Assembly: GCF_013362815.1 (NCBI RefSeq) | Contig: NZ_JABFVK010000108.1 | Span: 1-39,756 of the forward strand | Reading direction: 5' to 3' | Length of the DNA: 39,756 nt | Source of the DNA: Hamadaea sp. | GTDB taxonomy: Bacteria; Actinomycetota; Actinomycetes; Mycobacteriales; Micromonosporaceae | Part shown: positions 15,813 to 23,453 of the stretch, piece by piece | Position numbering within the stretch: position 1 is the stretch's first letter | How the letters are laid out: each line of letters starts with the position of its first letter | Program-made: the position numbers and the translations under genes | The notes under the pieces: model-generated | What the model saw: only the letters and a program-made list of their open reading frames with translations | The model's database searches: none | Told to the model about the DNA's origin: nothing

Positions 15813-16046
15813 TTATTCGGGTAGGTCGGCCGTCAGCCGCCCGGCGAAGATCTCCGCTTCGGCGTCGGTGATCTCCAGGCCGAGCGCCTGGACGAGAGCG
15901 ACCTGGGTGCAGACCACATGATCATGGTCGGCGAGCTCGGCGGCGGGCAGGACGACGGGCTGGCCGTCGACCAGTGCCAGCACCGGATCCTCGTCCCCCG
16001 ACCGGGCGAGCACTCGGATGTCGTTCGCGGTGATCGTGGTCTGCAT
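15813..16046 (-). CDS. small acidic hypothetical protein
   Basis: 77 residues (MQTTITANDIRVLARSGDED..., ending GRLTADLPE). Acidic, no membrane segment, no cysteine pair or recognised motif apart from a single Cys. The text PVLALVDGQPVVLPAAEL suggests a compact beta-rich fold. It is divergent from the binding-protein-like gene at 16091 across 44 bp and upstream of DUF4383 in the same direction. I do not recognise a family; codon composition supports a real gene. Confidence 0.62.
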   Translation of the reverse strand: MQTTITANDIRVLARSGDEDPVLALVDGQPVVLPAAELADHDHVVCTQVALVQALGLEITDAEAEIFAGRLTADLPE

Positions 16047-16090
16047 GAGGCGCGCGTACCCGTGCGCAAATGGGGTGAAACACTGACGGC

Positions 16091-16861
16091 GTGAAGGACG
16101 ATGTCGGCCGCGAGGTCGACCTGCCGCGTACGCCTCGACGGGTGGTCTCCCTCGTCCCGTCGCTGACCGAGGCCGTGGCGGTGACCGTGCCGGGCATCTT
16201 GGCGGGCGCGACCGACTACTGCACTCATCCGGCCGGACTCGATGTCCCCCGGATCGGCGGGTCGAAGTATCCCGACGTCGAGCGCATTCTCGACCTGCGG
16301 CCCGATCTGGTGCTGGCCAATGTCGAGGAGAACCGCAAGGAGGACGTCGACCAGCTCGCCGCGGCCGGCGTACAAGTGTGGACGACTTATCCGCGCGACC
16401 TCGACGCCGCCTTCGCCTCCCTGACCCGCCTGCTGGCCGCGCTGGGTGCGGACCGGCCGACGTGGCTGGCGGACGCCGAGGTCGCGTGGACCGCGCCGAC
16501 CCCGGACCGCCGCGTGACCGCAGTGATTCCGGTGTGGCGCAAGCCCTGGATAGTCCTCGGCGGCGGGACCTTCGCCGGGGACCTGTTGCGGCGGTTGGGG
16601 ATCGTCAATGTGTTCGGCGACGATCCCGGGCGTTACCCGCGCCCGTCGCTGGAGACGATCCGAAAACGCGAGCCGGAGCTGGTGATCCTCCCGGACGAGC
16701 CGTATTCGTTCACCGCGGACGACGGCCCGGAGTACTTCGCCCCGACGGAGTCGGTGCTCATCTCCGGGCGGCATCTGACCTGGTACGGCCCCAGCCTGGC
16801 CGAAGCCCGGACGCTCTTGGCGGAGTCCCTTACGAAGCGAAGCGGTCGTCGTCCCAGCTGA
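16091..16861 (+). CDS. helical-backbone metal-receptor (TroA/BtuF-like) protein without signal peptide
   Basis: 256 residues with a GTG start. The sequence follows the periplasmic-binding-protein type III fold used for cobalamin and siderophores: RRVVSLVPSLTEAV, YPDVERILDLRPDLVLANVEENRKEDVDQL and GGTFAGDLLRRLGIVNVFGDDPGRYPRPSLETI. No signal peptide, lipobox or TM helix is visible and no ABC permease is nearby, so it appears cytoplasmic and orphan. Soluble versions of this kind are known in actinobacteria but have no assigned role that I can state. Its 3' end overlaps the convergent gene by 32 bp. Confidence 0.85.
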   Translation: MKDDVGREVDLPRTPRRVVSLVPSLTEAVAVTVPGILAGATDYCTHPAGLDVPRIGGSKYPDVERILDLRPDLVLANVEENRKEDVDQLAAAGVQVWTTYPRDLDAAFASLTRLLAALGADRPTWLADAEVAWTAPTPDRRVTAVIPVWRKPWIVLGGGTFAGDLLRRLGIVNVFGDDPGRYPRPSLETIRKREPELVILPDEPYSFTADDGPEYFAPTESVLISGRHLTWYGPSLAEARTLLAESLTKRSGRRPS

Positions 16862-17792
16862 CCGCGGTCACCCGCCAGCCGTCCTTCGTACGCAGGAACT
16901 GCATGCTCTTGGTGCCCGACCCGGTGAACGGCTCACCGCGCAGCACACCCTGCTTGCGATAGCGGGTGAGCCGATGGGCCACGTCGCCGAAGAACTCGGT
17001 CCGCTCCCAGGTCTCCCACTCGGAGAACTCGGTGAGTTCGCCCGAGGTGAGTAGTTCCTGCCGGGGTGCGATGAACGCGTCGAGGCTGAACAGCCCGGCC
17101 CGGGGACCGCCGTTGGCGATGACCCCGTCCGGCACGAACAGCTCGTGGATGCGGCTCAGGTCCGGCACCACGCCGCCGACGTTGGTGAACAGCGACAGGA
17201 ACCCCGTGGCCAGCGCATCCACCGCCGCCTTGTCCGCGTCGGAGGCCGCCGATCGCAACGCACGCCACTCCGGGGCGAGCACCGACCACACTTCCATGTC
17301 CCCGCGCTCACCCGAAGCCGATGGGAAGGCCGATCGCATGGTCCCGTCGAGGCTCATCCCCAGCCGCTTCGCGACGGCGATGCTGGGTGCGTTGCGCGCG
17401 TTGGTGTGCCATTCGACGCGCTCGATGCCGCGCTCGAGGATCACCCAGTCGAGCAGGACGGTTGCAGCGCGGGTGATCAGGCCCCGGCCGACCGCCGCCG
17501 GCTCCAGCCAGCACCCCGCCTCGCTCACGCCCGACCGCAGGTCGAACGACACGAGCAACACCCCGCCGACGAGCTTCCCCTCGAGCCAGATGCCCCAGAT
17601 CCCGCCCGCGTCCTTGGCGTACTTGTCCGCGTATCGCTGGAGAACCAGGCTCGCGTCGTCCTTGGCGAAGCCCGCGCCGACCCACGGAACGATGTGCTCG
17701 TAGGCGCGCTCCCGATGCTCGGCGAACTCGGCCGCGTGCCAGGGCTGCAACGGGCGCAACTCAGCGTGACCGTCAAGATTGATGGCGAACAT
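16830..17792 (-). CDS. GNAT acetyltransferase fused to an NTF2/SnoaL-like domain
   Basis: 320 residues. Residues about 1-175 are a RimJ/RimL-type GNAT domain (LDGHAELRPLQPWHAAEFAEHRERAYEH, GCWLEPAAVGRGLITRAA with the acetyl-CoA loop, and NARNAPSIAVAKRLGM). Residues about 185-320 resemble a DUF4440/SnoaL-like NTF2 fold (ALATGFLSLFTNVGGVVPDLSRIHELFVPDGVI ... GWRVTAVSWDDDRF). The start ATG at 17790-17792 was preferred over one 15 nt upstream: TACTCT ends exactly 6 nt before it, and the upstream ATG lies inside the shared operator. Divergent from a TetR gene, so probably its target; the two-domain layout suggests modification plus binding of one small molecule (inference). Confidence 0.85.
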   Translation of the reverse strand: MFAINLDGHAELRPLQPWHAAEFAEHRERAYEHIVPWVGAGFAKDDASLVLQRYADKYAKDAGGIWGIWLEGKLVGGVLLVSFDLRSGVSEAGCWLEPAAVGRGLITRAATVLLDWVILERGIERVEWHTNARNAPSIAVAKRLGMSLDGTMRSAFPSASGERGDMEVWSVLAPEWRALRSAASDADKAAVDALATGFLSLFTNVGGVVPDLSRIHELFVPDGVIANGGPRAGLFSLDAFIAPRQELLTSGELTEFSEWETWERTEFFGDVAHRLTRYRKQGVLRGEPFTGSGTKSMQFLRTKDGWRVTAVSWDDDRFAS

Positions 17793-17798
17793 GATCGC

Positions 17799-17830
17799 AG
17801 AGTACATAACAAACGTTGGGTATGTAAACT
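17799..17830. promoter_or_regulatory. shared operator and two divergent leaderless promoters
   Basis: A 24-bp palindrome at 17803-17826 begins TACATA and ends TATGTA, with 10 of 12 base pairs matching around the centre AACGTT. The minus -10 TACTCT (17799-17804) and the plus -10 TAAACT (17825-17830) overlap its two edges, each 6 nt from its start codon. A TetR dimer here would shut both promoters at once. Confidence 0.75.
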
Positions 17831-17836
17831 GAGGCC

Positions 17837-18424
17837 ATGCCCCCCGCCCGCGCCGATCATGACGCCCGCCGCGAAGACGTCTCGGCCGCCGTCTGGCAGG
17901 TCCTCGCCGAACACGGCTTCCCCGGCCTCACCCTCCGCGCGGTGGCGGCGGCTCTGGGGGCGTCGACCGGGCTCGTCACCCACTATTTCGGGGGCAAGCG
18001 CGAGCTCGTGGCGCATGCTCTCGACATCTTGGAGATACGCACAGCGCAGCGCACCAGGTTGGCAGCGCCTGCACCGGGGCTGCCCGCCTTGCGTACCCAC
18101 ATCTTGAACATCCTGCCGTTGACTCCGGACGGGCTGGCGATGAACCGGATCTGGGTGTCCTCGTGGGACGTCGCGCTGGCCGACCCCGATTTGTTCACCG
18201 CGCAGACTCAGCGCTACGAACGCATCCGGGCAGCGTTCCGGGCGGCGATCGTGGTGGCCCAGAAGCAGGGTGAGCTGCCCGCCGGCGATCCCGACGAGGT
18301 CGCCGCCACCGCGCTCGCCTTCACCCACGGGCTGGTCGTCCAGGTGCTGTTCGATCCGGACCGCTTCCCGGCCGAGCAGCAAACCCGCCTGGCGGACGAC
18401 TTCCTCGCTAAATTGGGAGCATGA
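17837..18424 (+). CDS. TetR-family regulator (BetI-like)
   Basis: 195 residues. The helix-turn-helix covers about residues 15-60 (EDVSAAVWQVLAEHGFPGLTLRAVAAALGASTGLVTHYFGGKRELVAHAL), and the BetI/TetR_C_6-like C-terminal region contains PLTPDGLAMNRIWVSSWDVAL. The ATG at 17837 follows the -10 TAAACT by 6 nt. It shares the operator at 17803 with the GNAT fusion gene and overlaps the YbaK-type gene by 4 bp (ATGA), so all three probably form one regulon. Confidence 0.93.
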   Translation: MPPARADHDARREDVSAAVWQVLAEHGFPGLTLRAVAAALGASTGLVTHYFGGKRELVAHALDILEIRTAQRTRLAAPAPGLPALRTHILNILPLTPDGLAMNRIWVSSWDVALADPDLFTAQTQRYERIRAAFRAAIVVAQKQGELPAGDPDEVAATALAFTHGLVVQVLFDPDRFPAEQQTRLADDFLAKLGA

Positions 18425-18894
18425 ACAATCCCGCGCTCGACGCGCTCACCGCGGCAGGTCTGGAACATCGCGTGATCCAGCACGGTCCCGTTCGGAGCCT
18501 GGCGGAAGCGGCCGCCGCGCGCGGTGTCGAGATTCCGGACGTCGTCAAGACGATCGTGGTACGCCGTGGCGACGACGACTACCTGTTCGCCTTGGTTCCC
18601 GGCGACCGAGTGATCTCCTGGCCGAAGTTGCGGGCGTTGCTCGGGGTCAGCCGGCTGTCCATGCCGGACGCGGCGACCGCCAAGGAGGCCACCGGCTACG
18701 AACGCGGGACGATCACCCCGTTCGGCTCGGTGAAACCCTGGCCGGTCATCGCCGACGAACGGCTGCGCGGGCGGACCGTCACGTTGGGCGCAGGTGAGCA
18801 CGGCGTCGCCGTGGCCGTGGGAGCCGACGCGACGGTCGAAGCCCTCGACGGCGCGTACGCCGACATCACCGACCCATCGCCGGAGCCTGCCTGA
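18421..18894 (+). CDS. YbaK/EbsC-family aminoacyl-tRNA deacylase
   Basis: 157 residues. Members of the family hydrolyse mis-charged tRNA such as Cys-tRNA(Pro). Visible family features are RSLAEAAAARGVEIPDVVKTIVVRR with the conserved Lys, ALVPGDRVISWPKLRALLG, ATAKEATGYERGTITPFG and GAGEHGVAVAVG. Size is normal. Start overlaps the TetR stop, so it is translated from the same message. Its stop codon lies in the loop of a terminator hairpin shared with the convergent glucanase gene. Substrate within the family cannot be assigned. Confidence 0.92.
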   Translation: MNNPALDALTAAGLEHRVIQHGPVRSLAEAAAARGVEIPDVVKTIVVRRGDDDYLFALVPGDRVISWPKLRALLGVSRLSMPDAATAKEATGYERGTITPFGSVKPWPVIADERLRGRTVTLGAGEHGVAVAVGADATVEALDGAYADITDPSPEPA

Positions 18895-18909
18895 CGACAG
18901 GCCCCGGCG
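18878..18909. terminator. bidirectional hairpin between YbaK-type and glucanase genes
   Basis: 12-nt arms (18878-18889 and 18898-18909) with one mismatch and an 8-nt loop holding the YbaK-type stop codon. The convergent glucanase stop is at 18916-18918. Confidence 0.75.
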
Positions 18910-18915
18910 GGTCAC

Positions 18916-21900
18916 TCAGTTGATCGTGAGGGTGAACGTGGTCGTCGTGTTCTTGATGTTCTGGTAGTTGTTGCTGAACGTCAGGTTCGTGAAGGTGGCC
19001 GAACCGACCGCCGGACCCTGACCGGACTCCGGCATCTCGTTCACCCAGATCCCGAAGCCCGACTTCGCGTCGTACGCGTCTCCGCTGCGCTGCGCGCCGC
19101 TGATGGAGACGTTGGTGAAGGTCGTGTCCGTGATCGGCTGAGCCTCCGGGTACTTCGACTGGAACATGATCCCCGAGTAGGTCGGATCCACGATGTCGAC
19201 GTCGCTGAACCGGATGCCGCGGAACTCCTTCGACGCCGCGAAGCACCAGATCGCCCCGAACGTCTGTGCGCCCCAGAAGTGCCCGCCCGCGCGTACCAGA
19301 CTGATGCTCTGGAACTGAGTGGGCGGCGACGAGCCGAACCCGACGAACGGGTAGCCGAAGTCGAGCGAGCTGACCGTGATGCCGGAGTAGGTCAGCATGT
19401 CGGCGATGTAGAGGTTGCGGAAGATGTTGTCGTAGCCGCCGTAGACGGCCAGACCCGCCGCCCGCCAGGTCAGCGTCGCCGAGAGGTTCTCGAAGACGTT
19501 GCCGTGGTTGCCGACGCTGCCGCCGCCGTCGATCGCGGAGAAGAGCGCGAACGCGTCGTCCCCGTTGGACCGGCCCTCACTGTTGCTCACCGAGAGTCCG
19601 GTGCTGTCGCTGGTGAAGTTGACGCCGTCGGCGAAGGTGTCGCGGATGCGCGCGTTCTTGATGGTGACATGGTCGTTGTGGACGCCCCAGTACATGCAGA
19701 CGGTGTGCTCCACCCAGACGTCGTCGATGGTCAGGTTCGAGACGTCCTTGAGCTCGCCCCAGACCTTGCCCGGACCGTCGATCCGTGACGTGTAGTTCCC
19801 GAAGAACGCCAGGTGCTTGAAGGACGAGCCGTTGGCCGTGCTCTGCACCGCGAAGCCGGCGTCGGTGTTCTCCTGCCCTTGCGGTGTCTGGAACCGCGTG
19901 TACCAGACGCCCGCGCCCACGACCTGGACGGCCTTGCCGTAGATCTGGAACTTCTGCGCGGTGTCGTAGGTGCCGGCCGGCAGATAGACGCCGACGAGAG
20001 TGCCGGTGGTGTCCATGCGTACGCGGTCCAAGGCGCTCTGCACGTCTTGGTGGGTGAAGCCGTTCGGGACGGCGTACTTGGCCGGGTCGGGGTTCGCCAA
20101 TGCGCTGACCTGCTCGAGGTTCACGAAGTCGATCGTGTAGGTCAGCGGGTTGCCTGAGTCCTTCTGAAGCCGGATCGTGTGCCCGGCCGCCACCGTCGTG
20201 TCCAACATGATGTTGGCCTCGTCATAGATGTGGCGCGGGCTGCCCGAGCCCGGCGAGTTGCCCGGTCCGGCCTCGGCCCCGTACAACCAGGCGTAACGCG
20301 AGGTCAGCGGGATCGACTTGTGGAACACCCCGTCGACGTAGATGCTCAGCGACGACGTCTGCCCGCCGCCACCCGAGGAGTCCGGCATCGAGAACCGGGT
20401 CACCAGGGTGTTCGTCGGGTTCTTGGTGGTCCACTGCACGTAGGATCCGGTGCTCCCGAGGGTCACGGCCTTGCGGCCGGACGCCTCACCGGCGAGGTCG
20501 CCGATGGTCCGGTTCGGGCCGATGACCGTCGCGCCACCGCCGGTCGTCCCGTCCTCGGCCTCGTACATGTCGTAGGGCAGGTTCGCGCCCCGGCCGACGA
20601 AGAACGACGTCGTGCTGGTGTTGTTGCCCTGCTTGACGGCCAGCTCGTTGGCGTCCACCGCGATCGTGGTGGTCACGGTGTACTTGCCGTTCACCGCCGT
20701 CCAAGTTCCTAGGTTCACCGGACTGGTGGTGGCCCCGGCCGCGATCGTGCCCGAGTACGCCCCGGTCTTGGTCGTGATCGTCGCGCCGCTCGCGTCCTTG
20801 ACGGTCAGCGTGATGCCGTGCGACCCGCTCGCCGAGGCGACGCTGCCCTGGTTCTTGATCGACACCGAGAAGGTCACGGTGTTGCCGGCCGACGGGTTGC
20901 CCGGCGACCAGGAGACCGCTCCCGGCAACAGGTCCGACGTCGCGACCGGGGCGACGACGAGGTTGGTCGACGACGAGAACGAGTTGTTCGCGTCATTCAG
21001 CTCGACGACCGTGTTGGCCTCGTCCACCTTGGCGGAGACGGCGTACGTGCCGGCGTCCTTGGCCCCGATGTTCGCGGTCACGGTGGCCGTCCCGTTGACC
21101 GCCAGCGCGCCGACGGTCGCCGTGCCGACCTTCGTGGTGCCGAGGTAGAAGTTCACGTTCGACGCCGGGGAGGCCGCCGTCCCGATGTTCTTCACCGTCG
21201 CCGACAAGGTGACCGCGTCGGTCTCGATCGGCGACGCCGGAGTCCAGGAGACCCCGGTGACCGTGAGGTCCGGGTTCGGCGCCGGAGTGCCGATGACCTG
21301 GAACTCGGCCACCTGTCCGTTCGGCGCGCCGGTGTTGGCCGTGAACTTGAGCTGTACGTCGGCGACGGTCGCGGAGACCGGGATCGTCACCGTGTTCGCA
21401 CCGGACGACGGGTTGAACGTGTACGCCGCCGACGCCTTGATCGTGCTGAACCCGCTCGCATTCTGCTCGCGGCCGAGCACCTCGAACGTCTGCGTACGCG
21501 TGGACCAGGCCGAATCGGGGTTCAGCTTCACGACGATCGAGCTGACCGAGGCGTTCGCGCCGAGCTGGACGGTCAGCGTGCTCGGGTACGCCCCACCGGC
21601 GCCCTCCCAGTACGTGGTGACGTCGTTGTCGTTCGCGTTGGCGGCGACGAACGTGAACACCGTGCTGGAGGCGCTGATCGGCTTGCCCGCCGCCAGGTTG
21701 GACCCGGAGCCGGTGCCGGTGCGGGTCACCGAGTTGCTCTCCGGCGACTGGTTGCCCGCCGCGTCCTTGGCCTTGACGAAGTAGGTCACGGTCGCCGTGT
21801 CCGGCTGATTGTCGGTGTAGGTCAGCGTGGTGCCGCCGACACTCGTCGCCAGCGAACCGTTCCGGTAGACGTCGTACCCGGTCACCCCGACGTTGTCGGT

Positions 21901-23199
21901 CGACGCCGACCAGGTCAGCTTGATCTGGCCGGAGGCCGGCTGGGTGTACGCGAGATTCGTCGGCGCGCTCGGCGGCGTCGTGTCCCCGCTCTGCCCCGTA
22001 CGCGTAACCGTGTTGCTGTTGCCGGACTGGTTCCCGGCGGCGTCCCGGGCCCGGACGAAGTAGCTGACGGTGGCGCCGGCCGGCTGGGTGTCCGTGTAGG
22101 TGAGCGTGGTCCCACTGACGCTCGTCAGCAGTGTGCCGTTCAAGAACACGTCGTACGCCGTGACTCCGACGTTGTCCGTCGACGCCGACCAGGTCAGCTT
22201 GATCTGCCCGGTGGCCGGTTCGGTGTACGCCAAGTTCGACGGAGCGGTCGGCGCTTGGGTGTCCCCGGTGGACGGACCGTAGACCTCGAACTCCGCGATC
22301 TGCGCTGCCGGCCACACGTTGTTCGCCGTGACCACGAGACGCAGGTAGCGGGCGGTCGTGGCGTTGAAGTTGATCGTCACCGTGTTGCCGCTCGGGGTGA
22401 AGGCGTACGCCATCGCCGCGACGAGGCTGCTCAGGCTGCCGGAAACGGTCCCCGACTGCACCTCGATCGTCTGCGTACGCGCCTCCCAGGCGGAGGGCAG
22501 CTTCAGGACGACCTTGTTGACGCTGACGGCCGAACCGAGGTCCACCTGCAGCCACTGCGGGAAGGCGCTGTTCGCGCTCTCCCAGTACGTCGACTGGTTC
22601 CCGTCGTTGGCGTTGCCGGCGGCGTACGTCTGATTGTGGCTGCTCTCCGTCATCGTCTTGCCCGCCGCCAGGTTCGACGAGCTGGACGCGACGCCGTAGA
22701 CCTCCAGCTCGGACAGCTGACCGGCGGACCAGCCGGAGTTCGCGGTGATGTTCACCCGGACGTAGCGGGTGGACGTCGCCCCGAAGTTGATCGTCACCGT
22801 GTTGCCCGACGCCGGGTCGAACGCGTACCCGGCGGAGGCGACGATCGTGCTGAACGACGAACCGTCGGTGCTCCCCTGCACCGAAAGCGTCTGCGTACGC
22901 GCTCCCCACCCCGTCGGAAGCTTCAGCTTGATCTGGTCGACGCTGGTCGCGGTGCCGAGGTCGATCTGGCCCCACTGCGGGAAGGCGTTGTTCGCGCTCT
23001 CCCAATAGGTCGCCTGGTTGCCGTCGTTCAGATTGGCCGCCACATAGGTCTGATTGGTGCTGCTCGCCGAGGCGGACTTGCCCAACGACAGGTTGGGACC
23101 GCCCGCGGCCGCGGCCGGGGTGACCGGCCCGGCCCAGGACAACGCGACGGCCACCGCCGTCAGCGCCGCCAGGCGGGCTCTCAGGGAACTCTTCCTCAC
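18916..23199 (-). CDS. secreted multidomain alpha-1,3-glucanase (GH87-like)
   Basis: 1427 residues, extracellular. The GTG start has GGAGAGG 7 nt upstream and opens a signal peptide (RKSSLRARLAALTAVAVALSW, cleavage near TPAAAA). Approximate order: discoidin/F5-8C domains at 35-168 and 170-312, FnIII at 315-405 and 406-496, a third discoidin domain at 496-637, CARDB domains at 638-751 and 752-870, a CBM35-like beta-sandwich at 873-1027 (YEAEDGTTGGGATV), and a right-handed beta-helix at 1035-1427. Asp1191 in DGVNFTSD and Asp1214-Asp1215 in NGDDAFALF are spaced much as the catalytic aspartates reported for Paenibacillus Agl-FH1 (recalled). It should cut alpha-1,3-glucan of fungal walls or mutan. 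Divergent from the CBM35/PQQ protein. Confidence 0.87.
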   Translation of the reverse strand: MRKSSLRARLAALTAVAVALSWAGPVTPAAAAGGPNLSLGKSASASSTNQTYVAANLNDGNQATYWESANNAFPQWGQIDLGTATSVDQIKLKLPTGWGARTQTLSVQGSTDGSSFSTIVASAGYAFDPASGNTVTINFGATSTRYVRVNITANSGWSAGQLSELEVYGVASSSSNLAAGKTMTESSHNQTYAAGNANDGNQSTYWESANSAFPQWLQVDLGSAVSVNKVVLKLPSAWEARTQTIEVQSGTVSGSLSSLVAAMAYAFTPSGNTVTINFNATTARYLRLVVTANNVWPAAQIAEFEVYGPSTGDTQAPTAPSNLAYTEPATGQIKLTWSASTDNVGVTAYDVFLNGTLLTSVSGTTLTYTDTQPAGATVSYFVRARDAAGNQSGNSNTVTRTGQSGDTTPPSAPTNLAYTQPASGQIKLTWSASTDNVGVTGYDVYRNGSLATSVGGTTLTYTDNQPDTATVTYFVKAKDAAGNQSPESNSVTRTGTGSGSNLAAGKPISASSTVFTFVAANANDNDVTTYWEGAGGAYPSTLTVQLGANASVSSIVVKLNPDSAWSTRTQTFEVLGREQNASGFSTIKASAAYTFNPSSGANTVTIPVSATVADVQLKFTANTGAPNGQVAEFQVIGTPAPNPDLTVTGVSWTPASPIETDAVTLSATVKNIGTAASPASNVNFYLGTTKVGTATVGALAVNGTATVTANIGAKDAGTYAVSAKVDEANTVVELNDANNSFSSSTNLVVAPVATSDLLPGAVSWSPGNPSAGNTVTFSVSIKNQGSVASASGSHGITLTVKDASGATITTKTGAYSGTIAAGATTSPVNLGTWTAVNGKYTVTTTIAVDANELAVKQGNNTSTTSFFVGRGANLPYDMYEAEDGTTGGGATVIGPNRTIGDLAGEASGRKAVTLGSTGSYVQWTTKNPTNTLVTRFSMPDSSGGGGQTSSLSIYVDGVFHKSIPLTSRYAWLYGAEAGPGNSPGSGSPRHIYDEANIMLDTTVAAGHTIRLQKDSGNPLTYTIDFVNLEQVSALANPDPAKYAVPNGFTHQDVQSALDRVRMDTTGTLVGVYLPAGTYDTAQKFQIYGKAVQVVGAGVWYTRFQTPQGQENTDAGFAVQSTANGSSFKHLAFFGNYTSRIDGPGKVWGELKDVSNLTIDDVWVEHTVCMYWGVHNDHVTIKNARIRDTFADGVNFTSDSTGLSVSNSEGRSNGDDAFALFSAIDGGGSVGNHGNVFENLSATLTWRAAGLAVYGGYDNIFRNLYIADMLTYSGITVSSLDFGYPFVGFGSSPPTQFQSISLVRAGGHFWGAQTFGAIWCFAASKEFRGIRFSDVDIVDPTYSGIMFQSKYPEAQPITDTTFTNVSISGAQRSGDAYDAKSGFGIWVNEMPESGQGPAVGSATFTNLTFSNNYQNIKNTTTTFTLTIN

Positions 23200-23453
23200 T
23201 GGGGAACCTCTCCGTGATGGGGGTGGGAGCGCAGCAGTGTTCCACACGGGACGCTGCTGAAGTTGCGGAGATGAGCGAGAAATTGAACCGACCAATGCAA
23301 GAATCTTGCACTGGTTGAGTCCAAACGTTACAGACGTGCTACCGGCGCGTCAACGGTTCCGCCGCGACCTATTGACATGCCTCGTATCCATGCGTTCTGA
23401 TCCAGGAGTCAAAAAGTTAGTAAGTTTGCCTATCTAATGAAGGGAGTGGAGGC
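23200..23453. promoter_or_regulatory. 254-bp divergent promoter region of the glucanase and PQQ-type protein genes
   Basis: No gene. It contains the palindrome at 23292-23314, a TTGACA -35-like hexamer at 23372-23377 (plus), and an imperfect inverted repeat TTAG-N13-CTAA at 23417-23437 directly before the plus-strand ribosome site. Both flanking genes are exported proteins with carbohydrate-binding domains. Confidence 0.6.
23292..23314. promoter_or_regulatory. LacI-type operator candidate, TGCAAG-AAT-CTTGCA
   Basis: The perfect core is 23296-23310; with flanks CCA and TGG the palindrome is 23 bp with one mismatched pair. CTTGCA half sites resemble those bound by MalR-type LacI-family regulators of maltose and glucan genes in Streptomyces (recalled). 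It lies about 95 bp before the glucanase start. Confidence 0.65.

Noticed and set aside
20818-23217. Plus-strand open frame of 799 codons opposite the glucanase
   Set aside because: Repetitive Arg/Gly/Val/Asp translation mirrors the repeated discoidin and FnIII codons; no ribosome site or fold.
23417-23437. DtxR/IdeR iron box before the PQQ-type gene
   Set aside because: TTAG and CTAA ends fit, but the spacing between them is 13 rather than 11 and the central positions do not match the iron-box consensus.
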